The translations under genes and the position numbers were made by a program. The notes beneath the pieces are model-generated. The model saw only the letters and a program-made list of their open reading frames with translations, searched no databases and was not told the origin of the DNA. Below are positions 8,626-17,662 of a stretch of 20,511 nucleotides of DNA, piece by piece. The DNA is taken from positions 1-20,511 of the forward strand of contig CAJNOQ010003361.1 in NCBI GenBank assembly GCA_905250885.1, in the 5' to 3' direction. This DNA is from Didymodactylos carnosus. Lineage: Eukaryota > Rotifera > Eurotatoria > Philodinida > Philodinidae. Numbering within the stretch: position 1 is the first letter of the stretch; every line of letters begins with the position of its first letter.

Positions 8626-9303
8626 CAACTTAAATCAAAAAGATTGAAGTTTTTAAGGTTTCATACAGATACATCTTCCCACGACGTGTATCGTCACATT
8701 ACTGACAACTCCACTGCCACTCTTGCCACATAAACGTTTTATTTTTCCCTCTTTATACACGCAAAATCACATTTCTCTTGATCTGTTTTGTTTTATTGCA
8801 AAATAATACAATCAGTTAAGGCAATGGGCGCAGCACAAAATAAAGCGAGCAGCAAATAAATTTTCGAACACTTAAGGGGTACCACCACATGAAGCGAATT
8901 ATTTATTTTATTAACGTTTTCAACGCAAAAGAGGAGACTTGCCCAGGCCGTTTTCTTACCCGCAAAATTTTCGGATCTTTTACATTGGAATCATGTACGA
9001 GCATTCCCAGGAACATTTCCATGCACTATGTTTTTTTCGCAAAAAAAAGTTAGAAATATTCATTATTGCTCTTTGTAGACCCATTAGGACCAGAAACTGG
9101 CGTTTTCCGATCGGCAAAAGTTTTCCATACAGGTGATAAAAAGCTTTTTTTACGTTGTATAAGTATGCATTTAATATGAAAACTACATCAGTAGATAGTA
9201 CAGAGCGCGAGCTACATTTTGGTAAAATATAATTTGAAAAGCTTTTTCCTTAGGGTGAAAACGCGACTTTAATTAATTTTTTCTATGTGTTTGTAAGGAA
9301 GAT
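8626..9303. other. AT-rich intergenic stretch, no supported gene
   Basis: The short open stretch 8939-9136 (+) has no recognisable domain. The block leads directly into the left arm of the nested foldback element. Confidence 0.4.
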
Positions 9304-9392
9304 AAACACTAATCGATTCACGAAAGCAGCATCCATATTTTATTTAATTAAAATTAAATTAAATTAACATAAAATTACTCGACGTTTCGACT
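9304..9392. repeat. Left 89-bp arm of the outer foldback element
   Basis: This segment is the reverse complement of 13854-13942 over all 89 bases with a single mismatch (CGATTCACG against CGTTTCACG). It runs from AAACACTAATCG to GACGTTTCGACT and includes a poly-purine/AT block built of TTAATTAAAATTAAATTAAA. The two arms lie 4.4 kb apart only because a hAT element was inserted between them. Confidence 0.85.
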
Positions 9393-9461
9393 GTCCATAC
9401 AGTCATTTTCAAGAGAGCATACTGTACAAGAAAATTAAGTGAAATAGAATAAGAAAAAGCA

Positions 9462-9469
9462 TGTGTATA
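9462..9469 (+). repeat. Left 8-bp target site duplication of the hAT element
   Basis: TGTGTATA lies immediately outside the left CAGACATGTGCG end and is repeated exactly at 13518-13525. Eight-base duplications are the hallmark of hAT transposons. Confidence 0.9.
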
Positions 9470-9571
9470 CAGACATGTGCGTCGACAAAAAATTTTTGGC
9501 GGCGGCGAATGAAATTTTTTACATAGGCGGCGGCGCGAGGCTATGAAAATTTCCTCCGCCTTCAGCACTGC

Positions 9572-10614
9572 CTAATGAGCACTTTTGAATAAACCATAGT
9601 TATCATGGATGAACTGCATCTTGCCCACTTTGTCACTAGTCAATCGTACACGTTTAGCCGTCAGTATAAGTCCCGTTGTAAAGAAAACTTCTTTTGATGG
9701 AGCGACGTCGATGGTATACTTAATATAGCTTTTGCTAATTTTGATAAACAAGGGTAGGATAGTTTTGATGCGTTCCACCACTGTAAAACATCATTTGTTT
9801 CCACATTTAATGCTAAATATCGTTCAATTTCATTTTCCAGTTTCTTATCTTTTGATTGTAACTGTTTTGAAAATTTTATAAGAAGATCTTGTTTAAGTTT
9901 TTTTAATTTAACTTGCGTCTCATTTGACTCAATACTATTTGATGCAGATCGTTTACTACTGTTTGGTGATTGAGTAGCTTCCATTGTTGATGTTGGACTT
10001 GTTGGACTGAGTATTACTGACTGTGTATTTATTATACTTGTTGTTGATATCATTGACGTTCCTGGTTCATCACCTTGTGTTATATTAAATTTTTTTACCA
10101 TTGAGCAAAGTAATTCTGTTTTGTTCATTGATAAATTTTTAAAATATTCATCTGTATCGAAAGCATGTTGAGAAGGATCTAACAACGATGCTGGTAAATA
10201 TATATCAAGTATGGGAAAGCGTGTATCAAATGACTGTTTCATTATTGTTTTTAAATTAACAATTGCTTCTCGATCGTTTAATTGAATAACCAATGCTTCT
10301 TGTATACTTTTTCGAAATAACAAAACCAAATGCACCGTTGGGTAGGATTTTGATGCTTGTAGTACCGTTGTCGCAGTCTCAAATGCTGCTAAAAACTTAA
10401 TTAATTCTTCGGCAATAGCTATATGTTCATAATCGAGAACTAGATTAAATAAACCTAATCGATTCAATATTGCTCTAATACCATTTATATTATGAATATA
10501 ACTTCTAGAAAACATGATAGGAAAAAAACTGAAGATAGAAAGATTACTGTTTGCACAAAAAAGATATAAAGATATGAGCAACTCCAGCGTCATAGACGTG
10601 ACACATTCGTACAC
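9572..10614 (-). pseudogene. hAT transposase C-terminal part with dimerisation region, frameshifted
   Basis: The open stretch 10614-9661 (317 codons) carries the hAT C-terminal signature: an acidic helix and then DVLQWWNASKLSYPCLSKLA with the following ILSIPSTS at about residues 275-304. This segment mediates dimerisation of hAT transposases. The frame is then lost near 9700. The expected ending, TGLILTAKRVRLTSDKVGKM followed by FIHDNYGLF, continues in another frame to the stop at 9572, which indicates a one-base indel. The first 30 or so residues of the open stretch do not look like transposase and probably belong to inserted or decayed sequence; recognisable transposase resumes around INGIRAILNRLGLF. 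A serine/threonine-rich linker lies near residues 170-225. Confidence 0.88.
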
Positions 10615-10682
10615 CTTTGTGCCACTATAGACCTTTAGCTAAAACAGCACTAAAGTCCCTATTGCCATCAGATACTGGTGCC

Positions 10683-10894
10683 TACTGTCTGTAAAAAAGA
10701 CAGTGCACTTGGTCATTTTTTGAATAACTTTTGATAGAAGCTAGATAGAGACCTGCGGTTTGCAATTTTGAAAATGCTTTGAATATGTGGTTAGGTGTCT
10801 CGTTTTCAAAACTGCAAACCGCAGGTCTCTATCTAGCTTTTATCAAAAGTTATTCAAAAAATGACCAAGTGCACTGTCTTTTTTACGGACAATA
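10683..10894. repeat. Hairpin element (92-bp arms, 28-bp loop) inserted in the transposase gene
   Basis: The arms 10683-10774 and 10803-10894 are reverse complements with only a handful of mismatches; the matching core includes CTAGATAGAGACCTGCGGTT. The hairpin lies between the Arg-Trp region and the C-terminal part of the hAT transposase and interrupts it. The left end CTACTGTCTGT-AAAAAAG is matched again further right by CTTTTTTTGACAGACAGTAG at about 11013-11033, so the inserted unit may really span about 10682-11033 with TA on both sides. That boundary is inferred. Confidence 0.8.
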
Positions 10895-11006
10895 CTTATT
10901 GAATATACTGTAAAAAAATTTCTCACATTCGAAGCTGACTTTCGAATAGCGTAAAGCTCGTCGTTCTAACTATTGTCAATGAAAAGATATTCAAAACCAT
11001 GGGCAC

Positions 11007-11462
11007 TCATATTGCTTTTTTTGACAGACAGTAGTTCAAGCAGTATACCAACCACCTAAGTAATGAACGAACAACAGACTTCAAAATAAACAGGATTGTA
11101 TTCCATCGTGTGGGAACTCTTTTTTTCAATGTCTGAAATGGTTTGTTAATTGTTGTTGATGTTGCGGACGTGTAGCATGCTGAAGGAGTTGATGGATCAT
11201 CATGTAACTCGATAAAATCATATAAATCATCACCCAAATCTTTCCAGTCATCCTGAAATACCACTGGTGTTAAATTATCATCATCAATATACCTCGATAC
11301 TTCTTGAATTATCTCCGTTAATGCATTATTCATATCATTATTTGATTTTAAATGTTCATCTTCCAATTCAACTGTTCTATACCTTAACTTATCAATTCCT
11401 TGTTGAACTTTTTTCAATAATAAATCAATTTCATTCACTTTTGGCAATCCGTCTTTCATCAA
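11007..11462 (-). pseudogene. hAT transposase middle part (Arg-Trp region)
   Basis: This 151-codon open stretch is acidic and helical in its first two thirds. It contains LKKRVPTRWNTILFILKSVV, which matches the hAT R-W-N/S motif that follows the insertion domain of the RNase H-like fold. After about residue 145 the frame runs into the hairpin insertion (the last residues and the stop come from it). Between this block and the preceding one at 11597 there is about 130 bp of AT-rich sequence that may hold a short intron or a decayed segment. Confidence 0.8.
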
Positions 11463-11596
11463 AAAATTATGTAGCCCATGTTCATGGGTAATGTATTATC
11501 TTTGCCTTTCTCCACGCTCATAGCATATTTGACCCACGATCTGAAATCTAGACAAAAAAGGAAAACATGAATTGATGCGAAAAATAGGGAGCAAAT

Positions 11597-11821
11597 TTAT
11601 TCTACCATAATCACTGTTGCATTTGAGACACCGTACTCTACTACGATTTCACGTAAACGAGTATGAATGTGATCACCAGTGTGTGGGTTATCAAACTGTG
11701 TTGTACATAGATTATAACGATGAAGTCGAAAATACTCGTCAATAAAATGTGTGGTAAAACAAATATAACCGATATGTTTATATTTATCCGACCATATATC
11801 AGCAGTCATTGATAAATACAC
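11597..11821 (-). pseudogene. hAT transposase, start of the catalytic RNase H-like region
   Basis: The translation contains MYLSMTADIWSDKYKHIGYI followed by CFTTHFIDEYFRL and, downstream, H-T-G-D-H-I. TADIW with a WSD context carries the first catalytic Asp of hAT transposases, and the F-I-D plus H-x6 pattern is characteristic of the family. The sequence just upstream on the minus strand (about 11960-11822) remains transposase-like (IPVRTTLSRTHLNNVYAAYH) but in a different frame, so at least one indel separates them. Confidence 0.85.
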
Positions 11822-12123
11822 TGGTGCTGCACGTAAACATTCAACAACTTTTCATGATATGCTGCATAAACATTATTTAAATGTGTTCTTGATAGCGTTG
11901 TGCGTACTGGTATATCAAACTGCTGAGTAGATTTCAGCGAGACCGAACATTTAAACGTTTAAAACCATGCTCTTCGATACTCTAGCAGAAAATGAGTACC
12001 ACAAATATATTTTCTAGAAAACCGGGGATTTTCACCTTCACTATACATGACAACTTTTTTTAAAGGACGCTGAAGAGCTGGATTTTTTCTGGTAATATCT
12101 TATGTAACATGCCTATATTATAG

Positions 12124-12417
12124 TCATGTTTCTTGGATAACTTCTTTTTCAATCACATCATGTTTACTTGCCAAATGATTAGCATGATTGGTTGTCGAAA
12201 TACCTTTCTTGTATTTTGTAACTTTTGTCTCAAAGTCTGTCATTGTTTGTGTGTCATCCTTGGCTTTAGCTTCACGGAAACATATTTTACAATAATAACA
12301 ATCCGGATTGATTGTTACTTTCGCTAAAATTGCATGTAAATTACCAAAATATTTCCAGACAAACGATTGCCTCGGCACGATTTTAATTTCTATATCTTTA
12401 AATGTATGCTGAGACAT
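12124..12417 (-). pseudogene. hAT transposase N-terminal BED zinc finger
   Basis: This 97-codon piece begins at an ATG. A conserved aromatic context (SFVWKYF, W21) is followed by C43-x2-C46 and then H81-x4-H86 in NHANHLASKH. This C-x2-C ... H-x4-H arrangement is the BED finger, which binds the transposon ends in hAT transposases. The frame stops at 12124. Transposase-like sequence continues further on in shifted frames (about 12060-11822), so the gene is broken here. Typical of animal hAT proteins, the finger is the first domain. Confidence 0.85.
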
Positions 12418-12576
12418 CTAAAAATTTTATCATAATAAACACAAAGAATCGAAGTAACTAAACGAACAAACCCACCGATAGAGTGAAAAATAAAAACTAA
12501 CTGTCAGATTTCTTGACCGCTTGGATCAGCGTTAGCGAAGCTGATTAGGATCGATCTGCTAATCTGAGGGCTGCGG

Positions 12577-12830
12577 GATTACAATTACAAAATGTAAAGT
12601 TCATACATTGCTATTATCTGTAGGATTAAGAATTCTAGAATTATGAACTTTACATACATGTAAAGTTGCTTATTCACCCGCACCCCCACATTCACCCCTA
12701 GAATTCAGAATTTTAGAAAATTCTGAACAAGTAAAGTTCAACTTTACATACATGTAAAGTTCATAATTCTAGAATTCTTAATTCTACAGATAATAGCAAT
12801 GTTTGAACTTTACATTTTGTAATTGTAATC
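12577..12830. repeat. Hairpin element inside the hAT (92-bp arms, 70-bp loop)
   Basis: The arms 12577-12668 and 12739-12830 are reverse complements with about three mismatches. They contain repeated AACTTTACAT / ATGTAAAGTT units and GAATTCTAGAATT, so each arm is partly self-complementary. The loop holds CACCCGCACCCCCACATTCA. It lies upstream of the transposase start, in the 5' non-coding part of the hAT. A target duplication could not be assigned. Confidence 0.85.
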
Positions 12831-13359
12831 GCGCACGTCTGGCTAATCTTATATCTTCCGCATGGGTCAAGTACAAAACAATGTGATTAAAGTGAATACT
12901 TTAATATGAATATGTAGAAAGGAAAAGAAAATATATAATGAAAAAAGATGACATAATAATGACATCTCCAAACTGTGATATAAAATGTCCCCAATGGTGT
13001 TGCTACAACTTCAAGTTAAAAACAAACTTGACTGAAAATATCTATCCTTTATGCAAAAAAATAAGAAACGAAAAAAATACATACCTAAATGAAAAACAAA
13101 GAACTTTCACATGTACATACTAGGGATGATGAAAAATACGAATATAAGAGATTTGTTGAAAGAAGTTTGACAACTCAGCACCCTTTAATATTTTGAATGG
13201 TATTCAAATAAAAAAAATGCTATTAGAGATTCAAATAGACAGTTTTGGAGAGAAGTCGATTTTCTACTGATTAAGCTTAGGACGAACTCTTTGGACCGCT
13301 GAACGGTGCCTCAAAAACAACGACCAAAAGTGTCCGATTTAAAAAAACATTTCCGCCCT
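12831..13359. other. 5' non-coding part of the hAT element
   Basis: This AT-rich stretch has no supported reading frame; the small open stretch 12938-13123 has no domain. It lies between the hairpin insertion and the GC-rich subterminal repeats and may contain the transposase promoter, but no clear motif is visible. Confidence 0.4.
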
Positions 13360-13507
13360 CGGCGACGACAAAAGTTTAACCGCATGGCGGCGGCGGCGGC
13401 GGAAGTCACAATAATTTTTCTCTGCCTTCGGTGGCGGCGACGTGAGACTTTGAAAATTTCTTCCGCCTTCGGCGGCGGCGGCGAATCAGCGAACCGGCGC
13501 GGCGGCG
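13360..13507 (+). repeat. GC-rich subterminal repeats of the hAT right end
   Basis: Several copies of GGCGGCGGCG and CCGCCTTCGGCGGCGG, together with AAATTTCTTCCGCC-type words, crowd the 150 bp next to the right terminus. Related words occur at the left end (9497-9562, for example GGCGGCGGCG and AAATTTCCTCCGCC). Subterminal motif clusters are the usual binding sites of hAT transposases. In an AT-rich genome they are conspicuous. Confidence 0.7.
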
Positions 13508-13517
13508 CACATCTCTG

Positions 13518-13525
13518 TGTGTATA
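13518..13525 (+). repeat. Right 8-bp target site duplication of the hAT element
   Basis: TGTGTATA follows the right terminus directly and is identical to 9462-9469. Confidence 0.9.
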
Positions 13526-13538
13526 TATAGCACTCGTA

Positions 13539-13851
13539 CTAACTGAACAGAACGAGAAAGAATTTTCTTCTTCATTCTTTTCGTTTCTCCTAGAAGAAGA
13601 TAGTTGTTCTCGGCTGTACTACTTTATTTCGGCATTTAAGCCCAATCTAAATGATACGGTTAGATCGGTATCATTAATTGTATTTCCAAATGGTTTATCA
13701 AAGACTAGTAAAAATGATTTTGATCCAGGAGGTGGCAGAACAAATAACGAATGATTACTAATAATGAACAGTACAGCCGAGAACAACTATTTTCTTCTAG
13801 GAGAAATGAAAAGAATGAAGAAGAAAATTCTGTCTCGTTCTGTTCAGTTAG
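13539..13851. repeat. Inner inverted repeat of the outer foldback element (82-bp arms)
   Basis: The arms 13539-13620 and 13770-13851 are reverse complements with about three mismatches (shared core GTTGTTCTCGGCTGTACT), separated by 149 bp. The right copy is continuous with the 89-bp outer arm 13854-13942, giving a combined right arm of about 173 bp. On the left the two segments are separated by about 90 bp of unmatched sequence plus the hAT. The spacer itself contains GATACGGTTAGATCGGTATC. Confidence 0.85.
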
Positions 13852-13853
13852 GT

Positions 13854-13942
13854 AGTCGAAACGTCGAGTAATTTTATGTTAATTTAATTTAATTTTAATT
13901 AAATAAAATATGGATGCTGCTTTCGTGAAACGATTAGTGTTT
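13854..13942. repeat. Right 89-bp arm of the outer foldback element
   Basis: This is the reverse complement of 9304-9392 with one mismatch. Outside it (13943-13970) the similarity to the left flank becomes patchy, so the arm ends define the element only approximately. Confidence 0.85.
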
Positions 13943-14499
13943 TCTCTAAATCGATTTAATGTTAAGGGAAGATAAAATTCAAGATTAAAAGAGAGAAGCA
14001 TTTTTAACGAATTACTGACTACAAAAATTATGTAAGTAGTGACAAGTTAGCACATACAGCTATAGCATTTAAGAATGCTCATATTTTTGGGACAATTACC
14101 TTTAAGCTTTTTCTATTTCAATAAATACATAGAACAAACATTTGTCTACAAAATAAGACGTGCTGCAAGTTTGAGCGATTCTTAATAACCACGTTATAAT
14201 AATTATCCTAGATACCCTAACTTTATATCAACAAATACAAACGACGACACAGCAGAAGCTATTTTTCTAAAGTTCACCTCTTTTTCGCACTGTCTTAATT
14301 AAGATATATCTTTTACTTAGAACAAATATAATACACACTAGTCTGCTATGACAAATATGCCAGAATTAACTCAGTTAAATTTCCGTAGGTATAAGACAAT
14401 TAGCAATCAATAACTATGAAAGAAAAAATGACAAACTGATATTACGATATAGTTAAATAGAGATGATTATCAATTGCTGTATAACTCGCCAAAGAGTGT
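13943..14499. other. AT-rich intergenic stretch and 3' flank of the Rossmann-protein gene
   Basis: No supported gene. The part nearest 14499 should hold the 3' UTR of the minus-strand gene; I see no unambiguous polyadenylation signal close to its stop codon. Confidence 0.4.
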
Positions 14500-15199
14500 C
14501 TATTTTGTATTGAAAACACCCACGCGTTGTTCAACATGTTTTTGTTCAACTGCTTCTTTAACAATAAAATCGGCTAAATCTCCTACGGTAACTGCATAGT
14601 GGCCAACGCGAGTATTAACACTAATTTCATATGTACCAATTTGTCCGTCTGAAATACTTGGTGGGCAAATAAACGTGTAATCTAGTTTACTTGCGACAAG
14701 TGCCTCATAAACCAACTTGTGTACCTTTGAAACGGGCACAATACCTTGTGGAAAGTCTGATTGCTCAAAGAAAAAGTTTTTCTCATTGCCAGGTAATAAA
14801 CCCGCACCACCAACTGCAAGTATACGTTTGATTCCATTATTTTTCATTCCACTAATGATATTTTGAATACCTTTAACACGTACATTTGTTTCGGGAGGAA
14901 TATTAGCTACTGGCCCACCAATAGAGGACAAAACATGTGTTATATCACCTTTCAGAACATTTTCAACAGATGAGCTATCTAAAATATCGCCCTAAACAAG
15001 AACAATATTTTAATATTGTACAAAAAAGAAGTGAAATAATGTCTTAACTCACTTGAACTACTTTTAAGTTGTCATGTTTTATTGGATAATTTTCTATATT
15101 CCTAAGAACAGCCGTTACACGATGACCCTTATCAAGCGCTGTGTTCACAATAGCTTTTCCAATAAAACCACTAGCGCCAAATACAATTATGTTTACCAT
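14500..15199 (-). CDS. NAD(P)-binding Rossmann-fold protein (NmrA-like / atypical SDR), two exons
   Basis: The ATG at 15199 opens exon 1 (15199-15053, 49 codons). A 61-bp intron (15052-14992; GTGAGT...TTTAG) follows, phase 0, and exon 2 (14991-14500) ends with the stop, giving 212 residues, the usual length of the compact NAD(P)H-binding (PF13460-type) proteins of bacteria and eukaryotes. The dinucleotide-binding loop GASGFIG is at residues 8-14, an acidic GDILD turn at about 50-54, HVLSSIGG near 74, KRILAVGGAG at about 104-113 and, towards the C-terminus, VHKLVYEALVASKLDYTFIC with PPS, typical of this family. It probably binds NADP(H) in the cytosol; the substrate cannot be predicted. Flavin reductase-like or quinone-related roles are known for relatives. 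It has no frameshifts, and its intron shows it is adapted to the host genome. Confidence 0.9.
14992..15052 (-). other. Spliceosomal intron (61 bp) of the Rossmann-protein gene
   Basis: The donor GTGAGT follows the codon for residue 49, and the acceptor TTGTTTAG precedes GGC (Gly50). Removing it joins two open frames in phase 0 across a conserved part of the fold (KVVQ then GDILD). Its size matches the other introns of the window. Confidence 0.88.
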
Positions 15200-15880
15200 T
15201 GAAGAACAGTATTAGTCGACTTTTCTGTTTTACCTCTTATAACTGTTTAAACAAAAACTTTATGCTGTATTGTTTATCCTTGACAGTACAATTATAGATG
15301 CGTATACATATATTTTGCTATATCATGCTAGCTACAGACTTTTTTTCTTAACGCTTTTATTACGTTTGCCTATCATAGTTTTTCTCTCCAACCGTCCTCA
15401 TGGCCGAAAGAAAAAAGAAAAAAACACAGTAAAATATATGCGAATGCATGTAACCAGAAAAGCAATGTGTTTTCATAACATCAAGGATAAACACGCGATA
15501 AGTCATGTAGATATTTCGAGTAGATAAAAATAAAACATACACGAACGTTCGTAGTGAAATTGAAACTTTAATAGAAACTAGAATCCACAACAATTGTACA
15601 GCTAAAGGTGAAGGTTTTCAAGAGCCTTAACATGGTTATGTCGGTTTTTTCATACCTCAAAGTAGCAGCAAGTAATACTGAAAAGTGTTTTGGAAATTTC
15701 TACCTTTTTTCTAGTTTCACAAAACTTTTCGTCTAATTTTCAACCGTTGTATGTTTAAACGAAACATTTGATGTATTATTTTGTAGAGAATTACATAGTA
15801 AATCTATTGAATAAAATATGGAAAGTACCGGTTGCTTCTGTTCCATCAGTTATTACAATACTGTTTGAAAGTCTATTTCG
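15200..15880. other. Upstream flank of the Rossmann-protein gene, no supported gene
   Basis: The divergent open stretches here (15270-15527 on +, 15360-15593 on -, 15768-15977 on +) are AT-driven and have no domain. The palindrome ACGAACGTTCGT is at about 15542-15553. The promoter of the minus-strand gene should lie near 15200-15300, but no clear core motif is visible. Confidence 0.4.
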
Positions 15881-16015
15881 ATCTCTGATAGTTCTCCATA
15901 AAAAGAAACTTGCTAAGAATCTGTGTTATACTGCGGATATTAAAACATACGAGAATGATCTGCACGCTGATCTCTGATAGTTCTCCATAAAAAGAAACTT
16001 GTCAAGAATCACAGA
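15881..16015. repeat. Direct repeat with 89-bp offset next to the Penelope-like relic
   Basis: ATCTCTGATAGTTCTCCATA followed by AAAAGAAACTTG starts at 15881 and again at 15970, after which AAGAATC is shared. The second copy abuts the end of the reverse-transcriptase-like frame (stop at 16009-16011 on the minus strand). It may be a small tandem duplication or part of the terminal repeat structure common in Penelope-like elements. Confidence 0.65.
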
Positions 16016-16264
16016 TTCTCGGCAAGTGACTGTCGAGGATGATCAGATATAAATGGTACAACGTAAGGTTCAGCACTTGGCTTATGATAAATCGAGGTCG
16101 ACAATATCCCATTTTGATTTGTTAGGAAAACATCCAGGAATGGAAGACTTTTTCCAATTTGATAATCTAACTTGATATTAGGATGCCATGTATTGGATTC
16201 ATCTAATAGTTTCCGTAATTCCTGTTCAGATTTGTTTTACGTCATACAATCATCATCGATATTT

Positions 16265-16328
16265 CTATATGATTATTGAAGAAAACGATGATTGCTATGG
16301 ATTATCTTATTTTCTTCCCTGTACTTAC
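16265..16328 (-). other. Intron (64 bp) in the reverse transcriptase just before the catalytic I-D-D
   Basis: The donor GTAAGT follows TTTGGTCG and the acceptor ATATAG precedes AAATATCGATGATG. Splicing places the conserved G-R-x-I-D-D block together. It interrupts the codon before the catalytic motif. Size and sites match the other small introns in the window. Confidence 0.75.
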
Positions 16329-16691
16329 CGACCAAAGAATTTGCCTGTCATATCTTGTAGACGAACGAGTTCCTTTTGCCATTTCCACATGAAAATATTA
16401 GCCCAGGTTAAAGCAAATGACGATCCCATGGCACCACCAGTCGTTTGTTTGTTGATTTTTTTACCATAGACAAAAACACAAATAAGACAAATAAGATGGG
16501 ACGACCTGGTATACCATCCTATGAGTCAAGAATAGAATACCACTGCCACCTTCAAGTAAATAAGGAATCGTTGCTACTTACTTTGTGGGGTTGAACTTTA
16601 TCAAAGATTTCTTGATGTTCTTTTTTGGTTGCAGCCTCTTGTTGAACTCGTGGACGAGCAGCACTTTGATTCAATCGTATACAAGATGATC

Positions 16692-16758
16692 CTAAACAAT
16701 ATAAACAACAGAGACGAGAGAACACATATTCGCATTATCGACCAAGAGAATCTCTTAC
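16692..16758 (-). other. Intron (67 bp) in the Penelope-like relic
   Basis: The donor GTAAGAG follows TGCTTGG and the acceptor TTGTTTAG precedes GATCATC. Splicing gives a 36-codon uninterrupted continuation to 16582 that contains the I-R-x-N-Q-S-A-x-R-P motif expected after Y-L-C-L-G. Read through unspliced, this region gives a false hydrophobic tail. Confidence 0.82.
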
Positions 16759-17662
16759 CCAAGCACAGATAATTCCACTCTCGTTGATCAGATGGATTGG
16801 AAATGAGATCGAGATAAGATTCCGGTGATACGTCGATCGTATCTTTCGATGATGATGCACGTTGACGGTTGTGAAGCAGAATGATTCGAGATGACGACAC
16901 TTCATCGCACATGCTTCCTCTCAATTGATTCGTCTGTTCAACTAAAAAATCTTTGACTGAATGTAAAGTAGATATATTGTCCGTCTTGGCAGGATTCGAT
17001 AAAGGTGCTTCCAAGTGTCTGAATTCCTTTTGGTATTGTTGCTCATATTCTTGTATTTCACTTTCATAAGCATGCAAAACATGATTTAACCAAGTGCGTT
17101 TGGCTTCTCGAATGATTTTGTAACGTTGATTTTTCAATTCGATCGCCTTCTGATCCTCGTTCAAGGGCGTGTAAGCCACGGGTGTGATAAAATGTTCAAG
17201 ATGATCGCAATTTTCCAGTAAGAATTTACAAAGAATGCGCATCTCCAAGACTAAATACATTTAATACGATCACTTATTTTTTTGCAACGTTGTTCAATCA
17301 GATTAAGGATGATCGGAATATTTTTTCATCGTTCGAGGCCAGACGACGATCCATCCACATTTTCTTCTCTGCCGTATCGTATTTTTTTCTGCATGTATTC
17401 CTCTCTTCTTTGGCGGTCTTTAGATAAAGCTGAACAGTTTCAGTCTTGATTGTTCAGCAATATCTTTGTAGTGTTGAAGTAATTGGCGGCGCATGTCGGT
17501 GTTTTGTATTGAATCAAGCGTGGCGCAATGGGATATCAGTGAACATTCGAATGATTGATCTGATGAGGTATGATACGCAATCTGTTGTCGAAGTAAGTTG
17601 TATGCTTGCTCTGATGTTTCTTGTTGATATTTACAATGACAGAGATTCTTCATCTGTTGTTT

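Larger units (their letters stand above)
9470..13517 (-). mobile_element. hAT superfamily DNA transposon (4,048 bp), BED-finger type, inactive copy
   Basis: The left end CAGACATGTGCG (9470-9481) and the right end (reverse complement CAGAGATGTGCG, 13506-13517) form a 12-bp inverted repeat with one mismatch, flanked by the exact 8-bp duplication TGTGTATA. Both ends hold GC-rich subterminal repeats of the GGCGGCGGCG / CCGCCTTC type (about 9497-9562 and 13360-13507). The transposase reads on the minus strand: BED finger (12417-12124), catalytic-region start (11821-11597), Arg-Trp region (11462-11007) and C-terminal dimerisation region (10614-9572). Frameshifts and an inserted hairpin break it, so this copy cannot make a full enzyme. 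The element sits inside an older foldback element and itself contains two hairpin insertions. Confidence 0.93.

Noticed and set aside
13306..13530. 74-codon plus-strand frame rich in R and A
   Set aside because: It is produced by the GC-rich subterminal repeats of the hAT right end.
16601..16691. Hydrophobic tail of the 219-codon frame (about residues 165-219)
   Set aside because: It results from reading through a 67-bp intron; the spliced frame gives the expected N-Q-S-A motif instead.
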